Part shown: in pieces, positions 6,948-15,504 of the stretch
Numbering within the stretch: the stretch's first letter is position 1
Layout of the letters: every line of letters starts with the position of its first letter
NCBI GenBank assembly: GCA_947478005.1
Contig: CANJVG010000027.1
Coordinates: 1 to 32,238, forward strand
DNA from: Bacteroidota bacterium
GTDB taxonomy: Bacteria > Bacteroidota > Bacteroidia > Chitinophagales > LD1
Length of the DNA stretch: 32,238 nt
Direction of reading: 5' to 3'
Made by a program: the position numbers and the translations under genes
Notes under the pieces: generated by a model
What the model saw: only the letters and a program-made list of their open reading frames with translations
What the model was told of the DNA's origin: nothing
Databases searched by the model: none

Positions 6948-9062
6948 TTATTTATTTGAGCCTGCTTTTAATCCAGGATGCGGAGCAGGAGGATTGCTAT
7001 CTCCGGATTCTCCGTCATTGGCGTAACGGAACTCAACCTTATTCTTCATCTTTCTTTCGTAAGCAGTACCACTAGCAGCTTTCTTACCTCCTTGATACTT
7101 CACAATGAATCTATCTCTGGAGATTCCATACTTCTCAACCATATAGTCAACTGCAGCATTTGCCCGATTCCAAGCCAGTTGTTCATTATATTTCTGGTCG
7201 TTTCGCGATTCATCGTAACCCGTTACTACCAATTTCATATCAGGGCACATCTGCATTCTCTCTGCTGTCTGATGTAGGTTGCCGTAGTATTGAGGATCCA
7301 GATAATACTTGTCTTCATCAAATACCGTTGAAGGCAATTCAATTTTAGCGCAATCGTAGCCGCTGTTGCTCTTTCTTCCTCTTTTTGAGCCAAGCGCTCC
7401 ATCGCTATCAGGGCCGCCAGGTATTCCTTCGCCAATTCCTGCTGTATCGCAACATGGATTAGGAGGAATAATAGCCACACCATTCGAATCTATCGGGAAG
7501 CCAGGAGGTGAATATGGCTCTTTATCATCACAATCAATGATTCCATCGTGGTCGCTATCTAAAGCAACACCATGGGTATCGGTAGGACAGCCCTTCTTAG
7601 TATCCGGTTCCTTATCTAACGCGTTTATGACACCATCACCATCATCATCTTTCAAAATGTCATCTGCAATTGCCTTCGGATTCATATCCCCAAGCTTCTT
7701 GTAGGTGTGAACATTCGGGTTAAGCCAATACATCGGCTCTGTTCTTTTCTTTAAACCTAAATGGATATTGATATTAATGGAGGTATAAGAAACGTTGTCG
7801 TTGTCACGTGTGAAACCCGGGTGTTCATCCTGTTGCCATCTATAGCCATCTAACAAATCGCTACCTGTAATTAAAACTCGCTCTTCTATTCCTAAAGTAA
7901 CCCATTTCGAAATATGAAATTGAAGACCAAAGCCTGTAGTGAAAGAGGGAACGAATTGCCAATTTTTTATACCCGGAACGTTATTTTCCTTTTCTGCAAA
8001 AGACTCGTATTTGCCGTCATAAATTTTATTCAAGAGATCAAGCGACTTTTTTCGATTGTCTTTAATTCGTTGATCGACATTAGCATTGTGTGGCTTGAAA
8101 TATAAGGCGGCTACTTCTGAAAAATCATAGACATCTCCATTGGCATTTAAGGCATCCATATAAGTGGTGAACATCATGGCGCTTACTCCTGCAAGAATAT
8201 AAACGTTTACAAAGTTTCGCTCTCTATGATACTGGGCATTGCCAAAATTCATGACGATGGCAAGATGTGCTTCGTGCATGTAGGTTCTATAGTTGTAGAA
8301 AAAGAACCTATTCATGCTAATCGTGTCCTTGGTTTTACTAGCCACCAAGTTGGGGTTATTCCAGTAATTAACCCGTTTGTCGAATGAACCGTGTAGCGCA
8401 GCATTGAACTTTAAATTGGCATCTGGTTCCCAATTGCGACCTGTTGAGCAAAAGTAGTTATAGCCAAAACGACCTGAAAACATATAGTTAAAGGCTTTAC
8501 GTACCGTAAAACCAATACCAACATTCTGAATCAGCCCTTTGCCGGTAAAGTATGGCTTAACGTCACCACTTAAAAAAGCTGACCCAAAATTGATTCCAAG
8601 TTCCCATGCATCTTTAGGCTTAGCTGGGAAATAGTATTGGTTGTTTAAGTAGGCTTGTTGCTGTTTTGTTTTTTTCTTATCCTTTTGGTAAACCGCAGAA
8701 TCTAAATCGTAGCGCGGTTGCAGTGGAGTAGAAATTTTCTTGCGCTCGTAATAATTAAAGTTTTTGGACTCCTTATCTGCTTTGAAAAACTCGGTTTGAT
8801 TTTGACGATCTTTTTCGGGCTTGGATGTATCAGCAACAGCCGCATTGCTTGGTTTCGTAGAATCAATCGGTGTAGGGGTAAAGGCAACACCAGTATCTGT
8901 ATAAAGTGGGGCTGCTGCAGGTGTAGCCTGAAGGGAATCAGTGCCTGCTACCGCAGCCGAAGATGAGTCCTGCGTTGCATCCATCTGCTGGGCAGATAAT
9001 GCTGTCGCAACAACAGAAAACACCAGTAACAAAACCGTCTTTAAAAATACCTTCATTGCCAT
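6948..9062 (-). CDS. OmpA-family outer-membrane protein with calcium-binding TSP3 repeats
   Basis: The 704-residue secreted protein starts with a signal peptide (MAMKVFLKTVLLLVFSVVAT, cleavage near LSAQ). It continues with a Ser/Thr/Ala/Pro-rich linker (about 25-100), then a large barrel-like middle (about 140-450) with strands such as LGINFGSAFLSGDV and FVPSFTTGFGLQF. Next come thrombospondin type-3-like Asp-rich calcium motifs (DDDGDGVINALD, DSDHDGIIDCDD, about 480-530). The C-terminal OmpA domain (about 575-690) carries VVTGYDESRNDQKYNEQLAW followed by NRANAAVDYM, matching the peptidoglycan-binding loop with its conserved Asp and Arg. Likely an envelope anchor linking the outer membrane to the cell wall. 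The ATG two codons downstream (9056, MKVFLK) is an equally good start. It ends in a strong bidirectional terminator. Confidence 0.85.
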   Translation of the reverse strand: MAMKVFLKTVLLLVFSVVATALSAQQMDATQDSSSAAVAGTDSLQATPAAAPLYTDTGVAFTPTPIDSTKPSNAAVADTSKPEKDRQNQTEFFKADKESKNFNYYERKKISTPLQPRYDLDSAVYQKDKKKTKQQQAYLNNQYYFPAKPKDAWELGINFGSAFLSGDVKPYFTGKGLIQNVGIGFTVRKAFNYMFSGRFGYNYFCSTGRNWEPDANLKFNAALHGSFDKRVNYWNNPNLVASKTKDTISMNRFFFYNYRTYMHEAHLAIVMNFGNAQYHRERNFVNVYILAGVSAMMFTTYMDALNANGDVYDFSEVAALYFKPHNANVDQRIKDNRKKSLDLLNKIYDGKYESFAEKENNVPGIKNWQFVPSFTTGFGLQFHISKWVTLGIEERVLITGSDLLDGYRWQQDEHPGFTRDNDNVSYTSININIHLGLKKRTEPMYWLNPNVHTYKKLGDMNPKAIADDILKDDDGDGVINALDKEPDTKKGCPTDTHGVALDSDHDGIIDCDDKEPYSPPGFPIDSNGVAIIPPNPCCDTAGIGEGIPGGPDSDGALGSKRGRKSNSGYDCAKIELPSTVFDEDKYYLDPQYYGNLHQTAERMQMCPDMKLVVTGYDESRNDQKYNEQLAWNRANAAVDYMVEKYGISRDRFIVKYQGGKKAASGTAYERKMKNKVEFRYANDGESGDSNPPAPHPGLKAGSNK

Positions 9063-9244
9063 CTTGATTTAAAGCAGAGCCTAACTTCTGATTAATAAGC
9101 AGTCACTTCTGCTGAAAAGTTTTCAACAGAGAATGAACACTCAGGCGCCAAAATAATAGAAATTGTGGAACTGGGTAGCTGTGAAGAGGAAAATAAGCGA
9201 AATAATAAGTATCCGCTCTGAGGTCTTTAATAATTTAGGTCAGA

Positions 9245-11143
9245 TTAATAGGCTCTTTCGCTACGACCTTCAATATAATTCATGAAGGCTTTATTTACCA
9301 CTTTGTTTCCTCCCGGGGTCGGGTAATTTCCGGTGAAATACCAGTCGCCAAGGTTGTTTGGACAGGCTGTATGGAGGTCTTCTATCTTTTGATAGATGAT
9401 TTCGACATCGGCAAAAATGTGTTGTGGGCGAACGATTTCCGAAATCTTCTTGGAAATTTCTTCTGCAGAAAAAAGGTCGTAAAGTTCTTTTACGTGGTTT
9501 TTTACTTCAGCAGCAGGCTTTAAATTATCGATCTTGCATTTTTCATAAACCTCCTGCAATTTGTCGGAAAGGTTTCTGTCTTTCAGCAGTGCTATTAAGG
9601 CGCGGAAGGCGATGAAATCGTACATACGACTCATGTCTATTCCGTAGCAATCGGGATAGCGGATTTGCGGAGCGGAGGAAACCACGATTATTTTTTTCGG
9701 ATTCAGGCGGTCAAGAATGGAGAGAATACTTTTTTGCAAAGTTGTTCCGCGAACGATAGAATCATCCATCACCACCAGGGTATCTGTTCCTCCATTGATG
9801 GAGCCATAAGTAATATCATAAACATGGCTTACCATTTCATCGCGTGAGGTATCATCGGTAATGAAGGTTCTGGCCTTTACATCTTTCACCGCTATTTTTT
9901 CGATGCGCGGGTGAAGCGAAAGCACTTTGCGCAGCGCCTCGGGGCTGATGTCTTTATTCTCCGAAATGGTTTTTACTTTATGTTCTTTCAGGTGGTCTTC
10001 CATGCCTTCCATCAAACCATAAAAAGCCACTTCGGCTGTGTTGGGTATGAAAGAGAAAACCGTGTTTTCGAAATCGTAATTAATAGCCTTTAAGATGGCG
10101 GGTGAGAGCAGCTCACCCAGTTTTTTCCGCTCGCTGTAAATCTCCTGGTCAGTTCCGCGACTGAAGTAAATACGCTCGAAACTGCACGATTTTTTCTCCT
10201 GCGGTTCGCGGATTAAATCATGTTTTACTCTTCCATCTTTTTTAATCACGAGTGCGTGGCCAGGCTGCACTTCATGAATTTTTTCGAACGGAACATTAAA
10301 CGTGGTTTGAATAGCCGGGCGCTCGCTGGCTACCACCACTATTTCATCATCATAATAATAGTAAGCCGGGCGAATTCCATTCGGGTCGCGAAGCACAAAA
10401 GCATCGCCATGACCAAACATGCCTGCCATGGTATATCCTCCATCAAAATCACGAGCCGCGCGCGTAAGAATTCTGCGCACGCTTAGTTCTGTAATAATGT
10501 AATTGGTGATTTCGGTATTGCTATAGCCGCGGTCTTTATACTTATCGAAAATATGCTGTACCTCATCATCCAGGAAGTGGCCTATTTTTTCCATTACCGT
10601 AATGGTGTCGCTGCGCTCGCGCGGGTGCTGACCAAGAGTAATGAGCATATCGAACTGGTCATCTACATTCGTCATGTTGAAGTTACCCGCCAACACCAGG
10701 TTGCGCGTCATCCAGTTGTTTTCCCGAATGAAGGGGTGGCAATAACTATCGGTGTTTCGCCCATAGGTGCCGTAGCGCAAATGACCCAACAGCAATTCGC
10801 CAATGAAAGGACTGTTGCGTTTATACCAATCGGCTTCGGCACCGGGGTTGTCGAGGGGTTTGCGGTCTTTGGGAAAAGTGGCGAAGATTTGCCCGAACAC
10901 ATCGACAATACTTTGCTGGTCTATACTGCGCACACGGTTGATGAAATGGCTGCCCGGGTGCGGGTCGAGTTTAATAACGGCTGCTCCGGCTCCGTCCTGC
11001 CCGCGATTATGTTGTTTCTCCATCAGCAGGTATAGCTTGTTCAGCCCATACGCCACGGTGTGGTATTTCTCAATATAATAGTCAATCGGTTTGAGCAGGC
11101 GGATAAGTGCAATGCCGCACTCGTGTTTAATAGAATCGCTCAT
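9245..11143 (-). CDS. purF: Amidophosphoribosyltransferase (long Bacteroidota form)
   Basis: PurF catalyses the first committed step of purine synthesis: PRPP plus glutamine gives 5-phosphoribosylamine. The 632-residue protein begins MSDSIKHECGIALIRL, so the nucleophile Cys9 follows an 8-residue propeptide that must be removed. The class II glutaminase domain includes QHNRGQDGAG, LGHLRYGTYG and FDGGYTMAGM. The phosphoribosyltransferase domain carries the PRPP loop VVMDDSIVRGTT (about 457-468). It is longer than the roughly 500-residue E. coli enzyme, as is usual for this Bacteroidota subfamily. The frame extends ten codons further upstream, but the ATG at 11143 fits the family N-terminus. The XRE-type gene lies 54 bases upstream on the same strand; cotranscription is possible. 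Confidence 0.93.
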   Translation of the reverse strand: MSDSIKHECGIALIRLLKPIDYYIEKYHTVAYGLNKLYLLMEKQHNRGQDGAGAAVIKLDPHPGSHFINRVRSIDQQSIVDVFGQIFATFPKDRKPLDNPGAEADWYKRNSPFIGELLLGHLRYGTYGRNTDSYCHPFIRENNWMTRNLVLAGNFNMTNVDDQFDMLITLGQHPRERSDTITVMEKIGHFLDDEVQHIFDKYKDRGYSNTEITNYIITELSVRRILTRAARDFDGGYTMAGMFGHGDAFVLRDPNGIRPAYYYYDDEIVVVASERPAIQTTFNVPFEKIHEVQPGHALVIKKDGRVKHDLIREPQEKKSCSFERIYFSRGTDQEIYSERKKLGELLSPAILKAINYDFENTVFSFIPNTAEVAFYGLMEGMEDHLKEHKVKTISENKDISPEALRKVLSLHPRIEKIAVKDVKARTFITDDTSRDEMVSHVYDITYGSINGGTDTLVVMDDSIVRGTTLQKSILSILDRLNPKKIIVVSSAPQIRYPDCYGIDMSRMYDFIAFRALIALLKDRNLSDKLQEVYEKCKIDNLKPAAEVKNHVKELYDLFSAEEISKKISEIVRPQHIFADVEIIYQKIEDLHTACPNNLGDWYFTGNYPTPGGNKVVNKAFMNYIEGRSERAY

Positions 11144-11197
11144 AGGCAGCGCGAAAGTAAGTTTTCCCGCCACACACAGCTTAAAAAAATAGCGGTT

Positions 11198-11605
11198 TTA
11201 TGATATTGTGGGAAGTTGGGGATTGGGTTTCTCTTCACGTTTCTTCCCTCCTTCATTCTCTATCAACATACCAACCGCCAGGGTGCTGAGTTCGATGATT
11301 TGATCTTTGCTTAGCTTTTTCAACAGTTTAGGCAGGTTGGTTTCAATTTTTGGTAAGCGCACGGCTTGCAGCGGATGGCCGGGGTGGTCCACATATTTGC
11401 TGTCGGGTTCCCACTCAAAAAGCTCGTTGGGGGTGCAGGAAATATTCCAGCACAGCAATTCTATCTGTTCCACCTTCAAATTTTTGCAGCGGCTACTCAA
11501 AATTTTGGTAGCGGTGGTAGGGTTTATTCCATTTTTTACCAAAAAAGCATGAGGGTTAGAAATCCCCTTAGACACCATGAGCCTTTTTACACGTACACTT
11601 AGCAT
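11198..11605 (-). CDS. XRE-family (Cro/C1-type) HTH transcriptional regulator
   Basis: The 135-residue protein has an N-terminal helix-turn-helix of the Cro/C1 (HTH_26-like) type at about 1-70. Its recognition region includes NPTTATKILSS and its end has the pattern NLKVEQIELLCWNISCTPNELFEW, typical of regulators that end the HTH domain with 'L..ic..l.C.p.dLf.w'. The C-terminal half (KLLKKLSKDQIIELSTLAVG) is helical and ends in a charged tail. No ligand domain is visible. AT-rich repeats lie immediately upstream (11640-11820) and could be its operators. purF follows 54 bases downstream. Target genes unknown. Confidence 0.8.
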   Translation of the reverse strand: MLSVRVKRLMVSKGISNPHAFLVKNGINPTTATKILSSRCKNLKVEQIELLCWNISCTPNELFEWEPDSKYVDHPGHPLQAVRLPKIETNLPKLLKKLSKDQIIELSTLAVGMLIENEGGKKREEKPNPQLPTIS

Positions 11606-11982
11606 ATTTATCGGTTTGAGGGTTCAAAAATAAATTATTTATGGCAGAAGTACCATAAAGATTGGTAGTCTATTCTGCTATATTGATAGTATATTTTGGT
11701 AGTTTAATAGTAAAGGGTGCTTGTTTTATACTCTATGCTGTTAGTTTAATACTAAGGGCATTAATATTAATACTATAACACTAAAGATTGGTTGTGTTGT
11801 AACAAATATTGGTAGTCTTGTTTTAAAATGCAGCAATCGGAATCAGATAAGGAAGTAAATGACAAGGCTTATCTATCGGTGTCTTGCTGAATAGTTTGGA
11901 AATTTGTAAGCATTCTAAAACAAACGAGCCCCGGCAAAATATTTGCCAGGGCTCGTCTGTATCGTCAAATGTCTTGTGTCTA
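11606..11982. other. AT-rich intergenic region with recurring TTGGTAGT boxes
   Basis: No gene is supported here. Between 11640 and 11820 the AT-rich DNA repeats short boxes: TTGGTAGT at 11662, 11696 and 11809; ATTGGTAGTCT at 11661 and again at 11808; AAAGATTGGT twice; TAGTTTAATAGTA and TTAGTTTAATACTA once each. It lies directly upstream of the XRE regulator (start 11605), so these may be binding sites. The right-hand end holds the terminator of the head-GIN gene. Confidence 0.5.
11924..11956 (-). terminator. Rho-independent terminator after the head-GIN gene
   Basis: On the minus strand ACGAGCCC-T-GGCAAA pairs with TTTGCC-G-GGGCTCGT around a 3-base loop and is followed by TTGTTTT. It starts 27 bases after the stop of the gene at 11983-12717. 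Confidence 0.8.
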
Positions 11983-12717
11983 TTAATCCCCTTTCTCCAC
12001 CTTCCCAATCCCCTCACTCTTCAGCTCCTTCACCACGCCCCCGCCTTTATAATGCACATTGCCAAGTGCCGATGAGCGAATAAAGAAAGCACTGTCGGCA
12101 AAAATTTCGGCATTGCCCACAGCCGTGTTGTGCAGCATCATCGTCTTGGTTTTTAAATCATAAGCATTCAGCGTGCCCACACTCTTGTTGTTTATGCGTG
12201 CTTCGGTCACCTGCCCCTGCAAGTTGGTCACCCCCACCGAGTTCAGATTGGCGCGGAGGAACCTGGCATCCAAATCCAAATCAACCTTACCCACCGATTC
12301 TGAATTTATTTCGAACGAATCCAATTTCAGTTTACCATCCGTAGTCAAACTGCCCACCGATTTATAACTCAACTCACTGATGTTTTTCAAATTGATAAAC
12401 ACCTTCAGGCGCTTAGATCTGCGGATAGAAACATTGTCCTCCGTTTCCACCACTAGTTCATTGCCTTCGTTTCTCACCAAAATAAAGTCCTGCAAATTTT
12501 CATCGGCCTCCACCTTCACAAACTCCGGTCCGCCATCCTGACTAAGCACCACGGGAAAAATTCCTTCAATAGAAATTTTGTTGAACGAAGTAACCGGGCG
12601 GTTTTGTTTAATCACATGTCCGTTGCCGCGTTTGCCGTTGCAACCATTACATGCCGAAGTAGCAACGATGCCGGAAATACCGACTATGAGCAGAATGGCT
12701 ATTAAAAATTGTTTCAT
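11983..12717 (-). CDS. Head-GIN domain (DUF2807) lipoprotein
   Basis: The 244-residue product has a signal sequence ending in TSAC, so Cys23 may be lipidated, followed by a Cys/Gly-rich CNGCNGKRGNG segment. The rest is a repeated beta structure with the head-GIN/DUF2807 look: FNKISIEGIFPVVLSQDG, ADENLQDFILVRNEGNELVV, FEINSESVGKVDLDL, NNKSVGTLNAYDL and SALGNVHYKGG. This fold belongs to the 'toastrack' group (DUF2807/DUF4097/DUF2154) often found near PspC proteins. It is likely to act in the periplasm as part of an envelope-stress response, an inference from context. It has its own transcription unit: the PspC terminator precedes it and its own terminator follows. Confidence 0.85.
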   Translation of the reverse strand: MKQFLIAILLIVGISGIVATSACNGCNGKRGNGHVIKQNRPVTSFNKISIEGIFPVVLSQDGGPEFVKVEADENLQDFILVRNEGNELVVETEDNVSIRRSKRLKVFINLKNISELSYKSVGSLTTDGKLKLDSFEINSESVGKVDLDLDARFLRANLNSVGVTNLQGQVTEARINNKSVGTLNAYDLKTKTMMLHNTAVGNAEIFADSAFFIRSSALGNVHYKGGGVVKELKSEGIGKVEKGD

Positions 12718-12757
12718 GATGGTTGGGGTTTAATAACTTCTAAAGTAAATAAAAAAC

Positions 12758-12790
12758 ATAGAACGCTGATAATGACTATCAGCGTTCTAT
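12758..12790 (-). terminator. Rho-independent terminator after the PspC gene
   Basis: A perfect 14-bp stem, ATAGAACGCTGATA (12758-12771) with TATCAGCGTTCTAT (12777-12790), 5-base loop, followed on the minus strand by GTTTTTTATTT. It separates the PspC unit from the head-GIN gene. Confidence 0.9.
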
Positions 12791-12797
12791 TCTCTTC

Positions 12798-14537
12798 TTA
12801 ATAATCTTCCTTGGCCTTATCCTTCTCTTCTTTCTTCAACACTTTTTTCTTCTCCTCCAGTATTCTCACTTGCTTCTTCAATTTCTTGCCGTCTTTCTCT
12901 ACCGAACTTATATCTTCGGTAATCACCTCTTCTTTCTCATCGTTGTAATGATTTTCTCCTCCCATACATTTTACCTTGCCGCCTTGGGCAGTCCAAACGG
13001 TGTTGGCAAAATAAGTGTCATCAAAATTTCTGTCGCCTTTCACGGTGGCCACCCACAGGTCAATATTATCGCCAAAGCTCAATCGCTTTCCTTCGGGAAT
13101 AGAGAGGCGAATGCGCACATTCTGCGCGCGGTATTTTCCTGTTTTATCAAGCCAAGCCACAGACGGCAAATTCAACACCGAATCTTTCTGGCTGAAATTA
13201 TACCGCACATACTCGGTGTTTTTCACCGCATCCGTTTTCGATTTGCCGCGGCTCGTAATTATTTTATCTACATAAAACGAATCGTTGGGCGAAGCCGCCA
13301 ATTGCAATTCGGGTTTACCTACATTGATGCTGGTAGCGTCTTTAAAATCCACCCCATTGATAAATACTCCATGAAAACCCACATTCACATCCTGCTCGCT
13401 TTCATCTTCACCCGGCAAAAGCGGATTGCCAACTGAGTCGGTCAACTGCACCTGAATATTTCCGTTGGAAGGTTGCATTAAGGCAAAGCGGTCGAGTTTG
13501 GTTCCCGAAGAACTGAAGTTACCGATGTTTGTAAGCACCGAATAGCCGATTAAGAAAACACCAATCCACCAGGCACCGAGCAAAGTCCACTTTAACCAAG
13601 GTGTTCTACCCTTTGCCCCAAGGATGGCTCGAAGAGCAGCGTAAATAATTCCAATAACAGGAGCCGCTACAAAAAGCACTACACCTATATTAAAGAGCGT
13701 AATCGTAAACGGATTATCTACCAAAAGCTTAGGTGCTTCCGAAAACAGCACATTCCCTGCTATCGAAACACCGAGCAGTCCGGCAATCAGCGCAAACAAA
13801 ACTACCAGTCCAATAAAGATGATGATACCCGCAATGAATTTGGCGAAGAATGTGAAGATGGCAATTATAATATGCCCGATTTTGGCAACGATGCCATCCT
13901 CTCTTCTTAAATTATTCAGCGATTCACCGGTGCGGTGTGCCGCGTCTTTAATTTCTTTTTCAATGGTCGAGATATTCACCGGCTCGCCCTTCATTTGCAA
14001 TTTCTCAGCTGATGTCATTGCTTTAGGAATTACAATCAGCAACAGAAAATAAATCAGAATCATCGTTCCGAAACTCACGAAGCAAAGTATCACCACTGCC
14101 AACCGCACCCAAACAGGGTCGTTGATGCCAAAGTAATGGCACAAGCCCGAAATCACCCCGCCCACCTTTGCGTCATCCGGGTCGCGGAATAATCGTCTCT
14201 TCACAGGAATGCTGGATGTATAAGGAATAGAAGAAGTGGAAGCCGTAGAAGTTGTTTCGTTTGCTGAACTATCTTCACCTGCAATATCCTCAGGCTTGCC
14301 CATAATGCCGGTTACATATTGCACATCTTCTATGCTCACCACCTGTTTGCGGTCGCCTAACTTTTGGCTCAGCATTTCAGCTATGCGCGCTTCAATATCA
14401 TTGATGATTTCATCACGCTCTGTTTCGCTCTTGAATTTTGCTTTCAAAGCTTCCAGATAATTATGAAGCAGTTCAAAGGCGTTCTCGTCTATTATAAAGG
14501 CAATACCGCCAAGGTTTATGTTTAATGTTTTTCGCAT
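12798..14537 (-). CDS. PspC-domain membrane protein with C-terminal toastrack-like region
   Basis: The 579-residue protein starts with a conserved Bacteroidota N-terminal module (MRKTLNINLGGIAFIIDENA to about 90). The PspC domain spans about 112-185 (KRRLFRDPDDAKVGGVISGL, then CHYFGINDPVWVRL and a double hydrophobic segment). Further membrane segments lie at about 225-275, 285-315 and 325-350. A soluble beta-rich part (about 370-530) with patterns such as GVFINGVDFKDATSINVG resembles the toastrack fold. A very Lys/Glu-rich tail ends the protein. It is presumably an inner-membrane stress or partner-sensing protein like PspC/LiaX relatives; the mechanism is not established here. It starts 3 bases after the padR stop, so the two form one operon. 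Confidence 0.88.
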   Translation of the reverse strand: MRKTLNINLGGIAFIIDENAFELLHNYLEALKAKFKSETERDEIINDIEARIAEMLSQKLGDRKQVVSIEDVQYVTGIMGKPEDIAGEDSSANETTSTASTSSIPYTSSIPVKRRLFRDPDDAKVGGVISGLCHYFGINDPVWVRLAVVILCFVSFGTMILIYFLLLIVIPKAMTSAEKLQMKGEPVNISTIEKEIKDAAHRTGESLNNLRREDGIVAKIGHIIIAIFTFFAKFIAGIIIFIGLVVLFALIAGLLGVSIAGNVLFSEAPKLLVDNPFTITLFNIGVVLFVAAPVIGIIYAALRAILGAKGRTPWLKWTLLGAWWIGVFLIGYSVLTNIGNFSSSGTKLDRFALMQPSNGNIQVQLTDSVGNPLLPGEDESEQDVNVGFHGVFINGVDFKDATSINVGKPELQLAASPNDSFYVDKIITSRGKSKTDAVKNTEYVRYNFSQKDSVLNLPSVAWLDKTGKYRAQNVRIRLSIPEGKRLSFGDNIDLWVATVKGDRNFDDTYFANTVWTAQGGKVKCMGGENHYNDEKEEVITEDISSVEKDGKKLKKQVRILEEKKKVLKKEEKDKAKEDY

Positions 14538-14540
14538 GGC

Positions 14541-14882
14541 TTATAAGTTTTTGTTGGTTTGTTTAATAATGTCATTCACCGAATCCGTCAGTTCCTTCCA
14601 GCTTGCCAAAAGTTCTATCAGAAACTTCTTGCCCTCGCTGGTCAGCGTAAAATATTTTCTCGGTGGCCCCGAAGTAGATTCCTCCCAACGATAGGAGAGA
14701 AGTCCGTCATTCTTTAGCCGGGTGAGAAGAGGATACAAAGTTCCTTCTACTACCAGCAGCTCGGCCTTCTTCATGCGTTCAATAATTTCTGTCGGGTAAT
14801 GTTCTCCATCCGACATAATTGAGAGAATGCAGAACTCCAGCACCCCTTTACGCATCTGCGCTTTTGTGTTTTCTATGTTCAT
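14541..14882 (-). CDS. PadR-family transcriptional regulator
   Basis: The 113-residue protein is a small PadR winged-helix repressor. The visible landmarks are MRKGVLEFCILSIMSDGEHY, TEIIERMKKAELLVVEGTLY, PLLTRLKNDGLLSYRWEES and SGPPRKYFTLTSEGKKFL (wing and dimer region). The order padR-pspC with a 3-base gap is a recurring Bacteroidota arrangement, so it most likely represses its own operon and responds to membrane state or a hydrophobic ligand; the effector is unknown. The hairpin 32-60 bases upstream of its start belongs to the preceding gene's terminator. Confidence 0.9.
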   Translation of the reverse strand: MNIENTKAQMRKGVLEFCILSIMSDGEHYPTEIIERMKKAELLVVEGTLYPLLTRLKNDGLLSYRWEESTSGPPRKYFTLTSEGKKFLIELLASWKELTDSVNDIIKQTNKNL

Positions 14883-14914
14883 GCTATTTTGATTTAATTG
14901 TTTATTTAAAAATT

Positions 14915-14940
14915 GCGGAGCCGATCCATGCCGGCTCCGC
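14915..14940 (-). terminator. Terminator between the small secreted-protein gene and padR
   Basis: GCGGAGCCG (14915-14923) pairs with CGGCTCCGC (14932-14940), an 8-base loop. On the minus strand it is followed by AATTTTTAAAT. It lies 12 bases after the stop at 14952 and 33 bases ahead of padR. Confidence 0.75.
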
Positions 14941-14951
14941 GCGCTTTTGAT

Positions 14952-15305
14952 TTACACCACACGAAACTTCACCACGATTACAAATTTTTCGGTAGGAACA
15001 ACGCTTTTCAAATTCATCTCCTTCAGCGTTTTCTCTACATAAGTTTTCAGTTCAGCATTACCCGAATTGATTTCATATAAACTCACCTTTCCATTTTTGT
15101 CAACCGATACGAGAGCCTTCACATCGTTGACTTCTGTATTTGTATTTACAAAATCAGGACAGGTGATGTTGCGCATAATTTCTCTGCGCACATTTTCCTT
15201 AGCCGCCTTTTCTACATTTCCCGGAACCGCAGCAATTATTCCGAAAGCACTCATCAGCAAAAAGTAAGTGGTGATGAAGAGCGAGGTTGTGATTGTTTTT
15301 TTCAT
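14952..15305 (-). CDS. Small secreted protein, unknown; TonB C-terminal-like pattern
   Basis: The 117-residue protein has an N-terminal signal peptide or membrane anchor (TTSLFITTYFLLMSAFGIIA). The mature part (EKAAKENVRREIMRNITCPDF, then VKALVSVDKNGKVSLYEINS and YVEKTLKEMNLKSVVP) has the beta-alpha-beta rhythm seen in TonB-C-like secreted proteins of Bacteroidota. The single Cys in ITCPDF is often present in these. No function can be assigned. It sits directly upstream of padR-pspC on the same strand but is separated from them by a hairpin terminator. It is divergent from the DUF3078 gene. Confidence 0.75.
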   Translation of the reverse strand: MKKTITTSLFITTYFLLMSAFGIIAAVPGNVEKAAKENVRREIMRNITCPDFVNTNTEVNDVKALVSVDKNGKVSLYEINSGNAELKTYVEKTLKEMNLKSVVPTEKFVIVVKFRVV

Positions 15306-15346
15306 AACTATTGTTTTATTGTTTGTTTAATCAATTACTTGACGAT

Positions 15347-15379
15347 GCAATGATACGGTTATTGGATGGTATTATGCAA
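15347..15379 (-). promoter_or_regulatory. Candidate promoter for the small secreted-protein gene
   Basis: On the minus strand TTG (15377-15379) and TATCATTG (15348-15355) are separated by 21 bases, with one mismatch to TAnnTTTG, about 42 bases ahead of the ATG at 15305. Confidence 0.35.
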
Positions 15380-15504
15380 CACATACTACTATGTTTTTGC
15401 TATGATCGAACGTAAAGCCTTGATTTTAAGGGAGAAAAAATTTTTGAAAAAGTGAAGCGTATTCAAAAATGTGCTACAAAAGATGGACTTTGTTCAAAAC
15501 TCAG

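Noticed and set aside
10553-11035. 160-codon plus-strand frame opposite purF
   Set aside because: Antisense shadow of a firmly identified enzyme gene.
11823-12017. 64-codon minus-strand frame downstream of the head-GIN gene
   Set aside because: It overlaps the head-GIN coding end and runs through that gene's terminator hairpin.
12870-13436. 188-codon plus-strand frame opposite the PspC gene
   Set aside because: Antisense shadow; the PspC reading frame has clear domains and a conserved operon partner.
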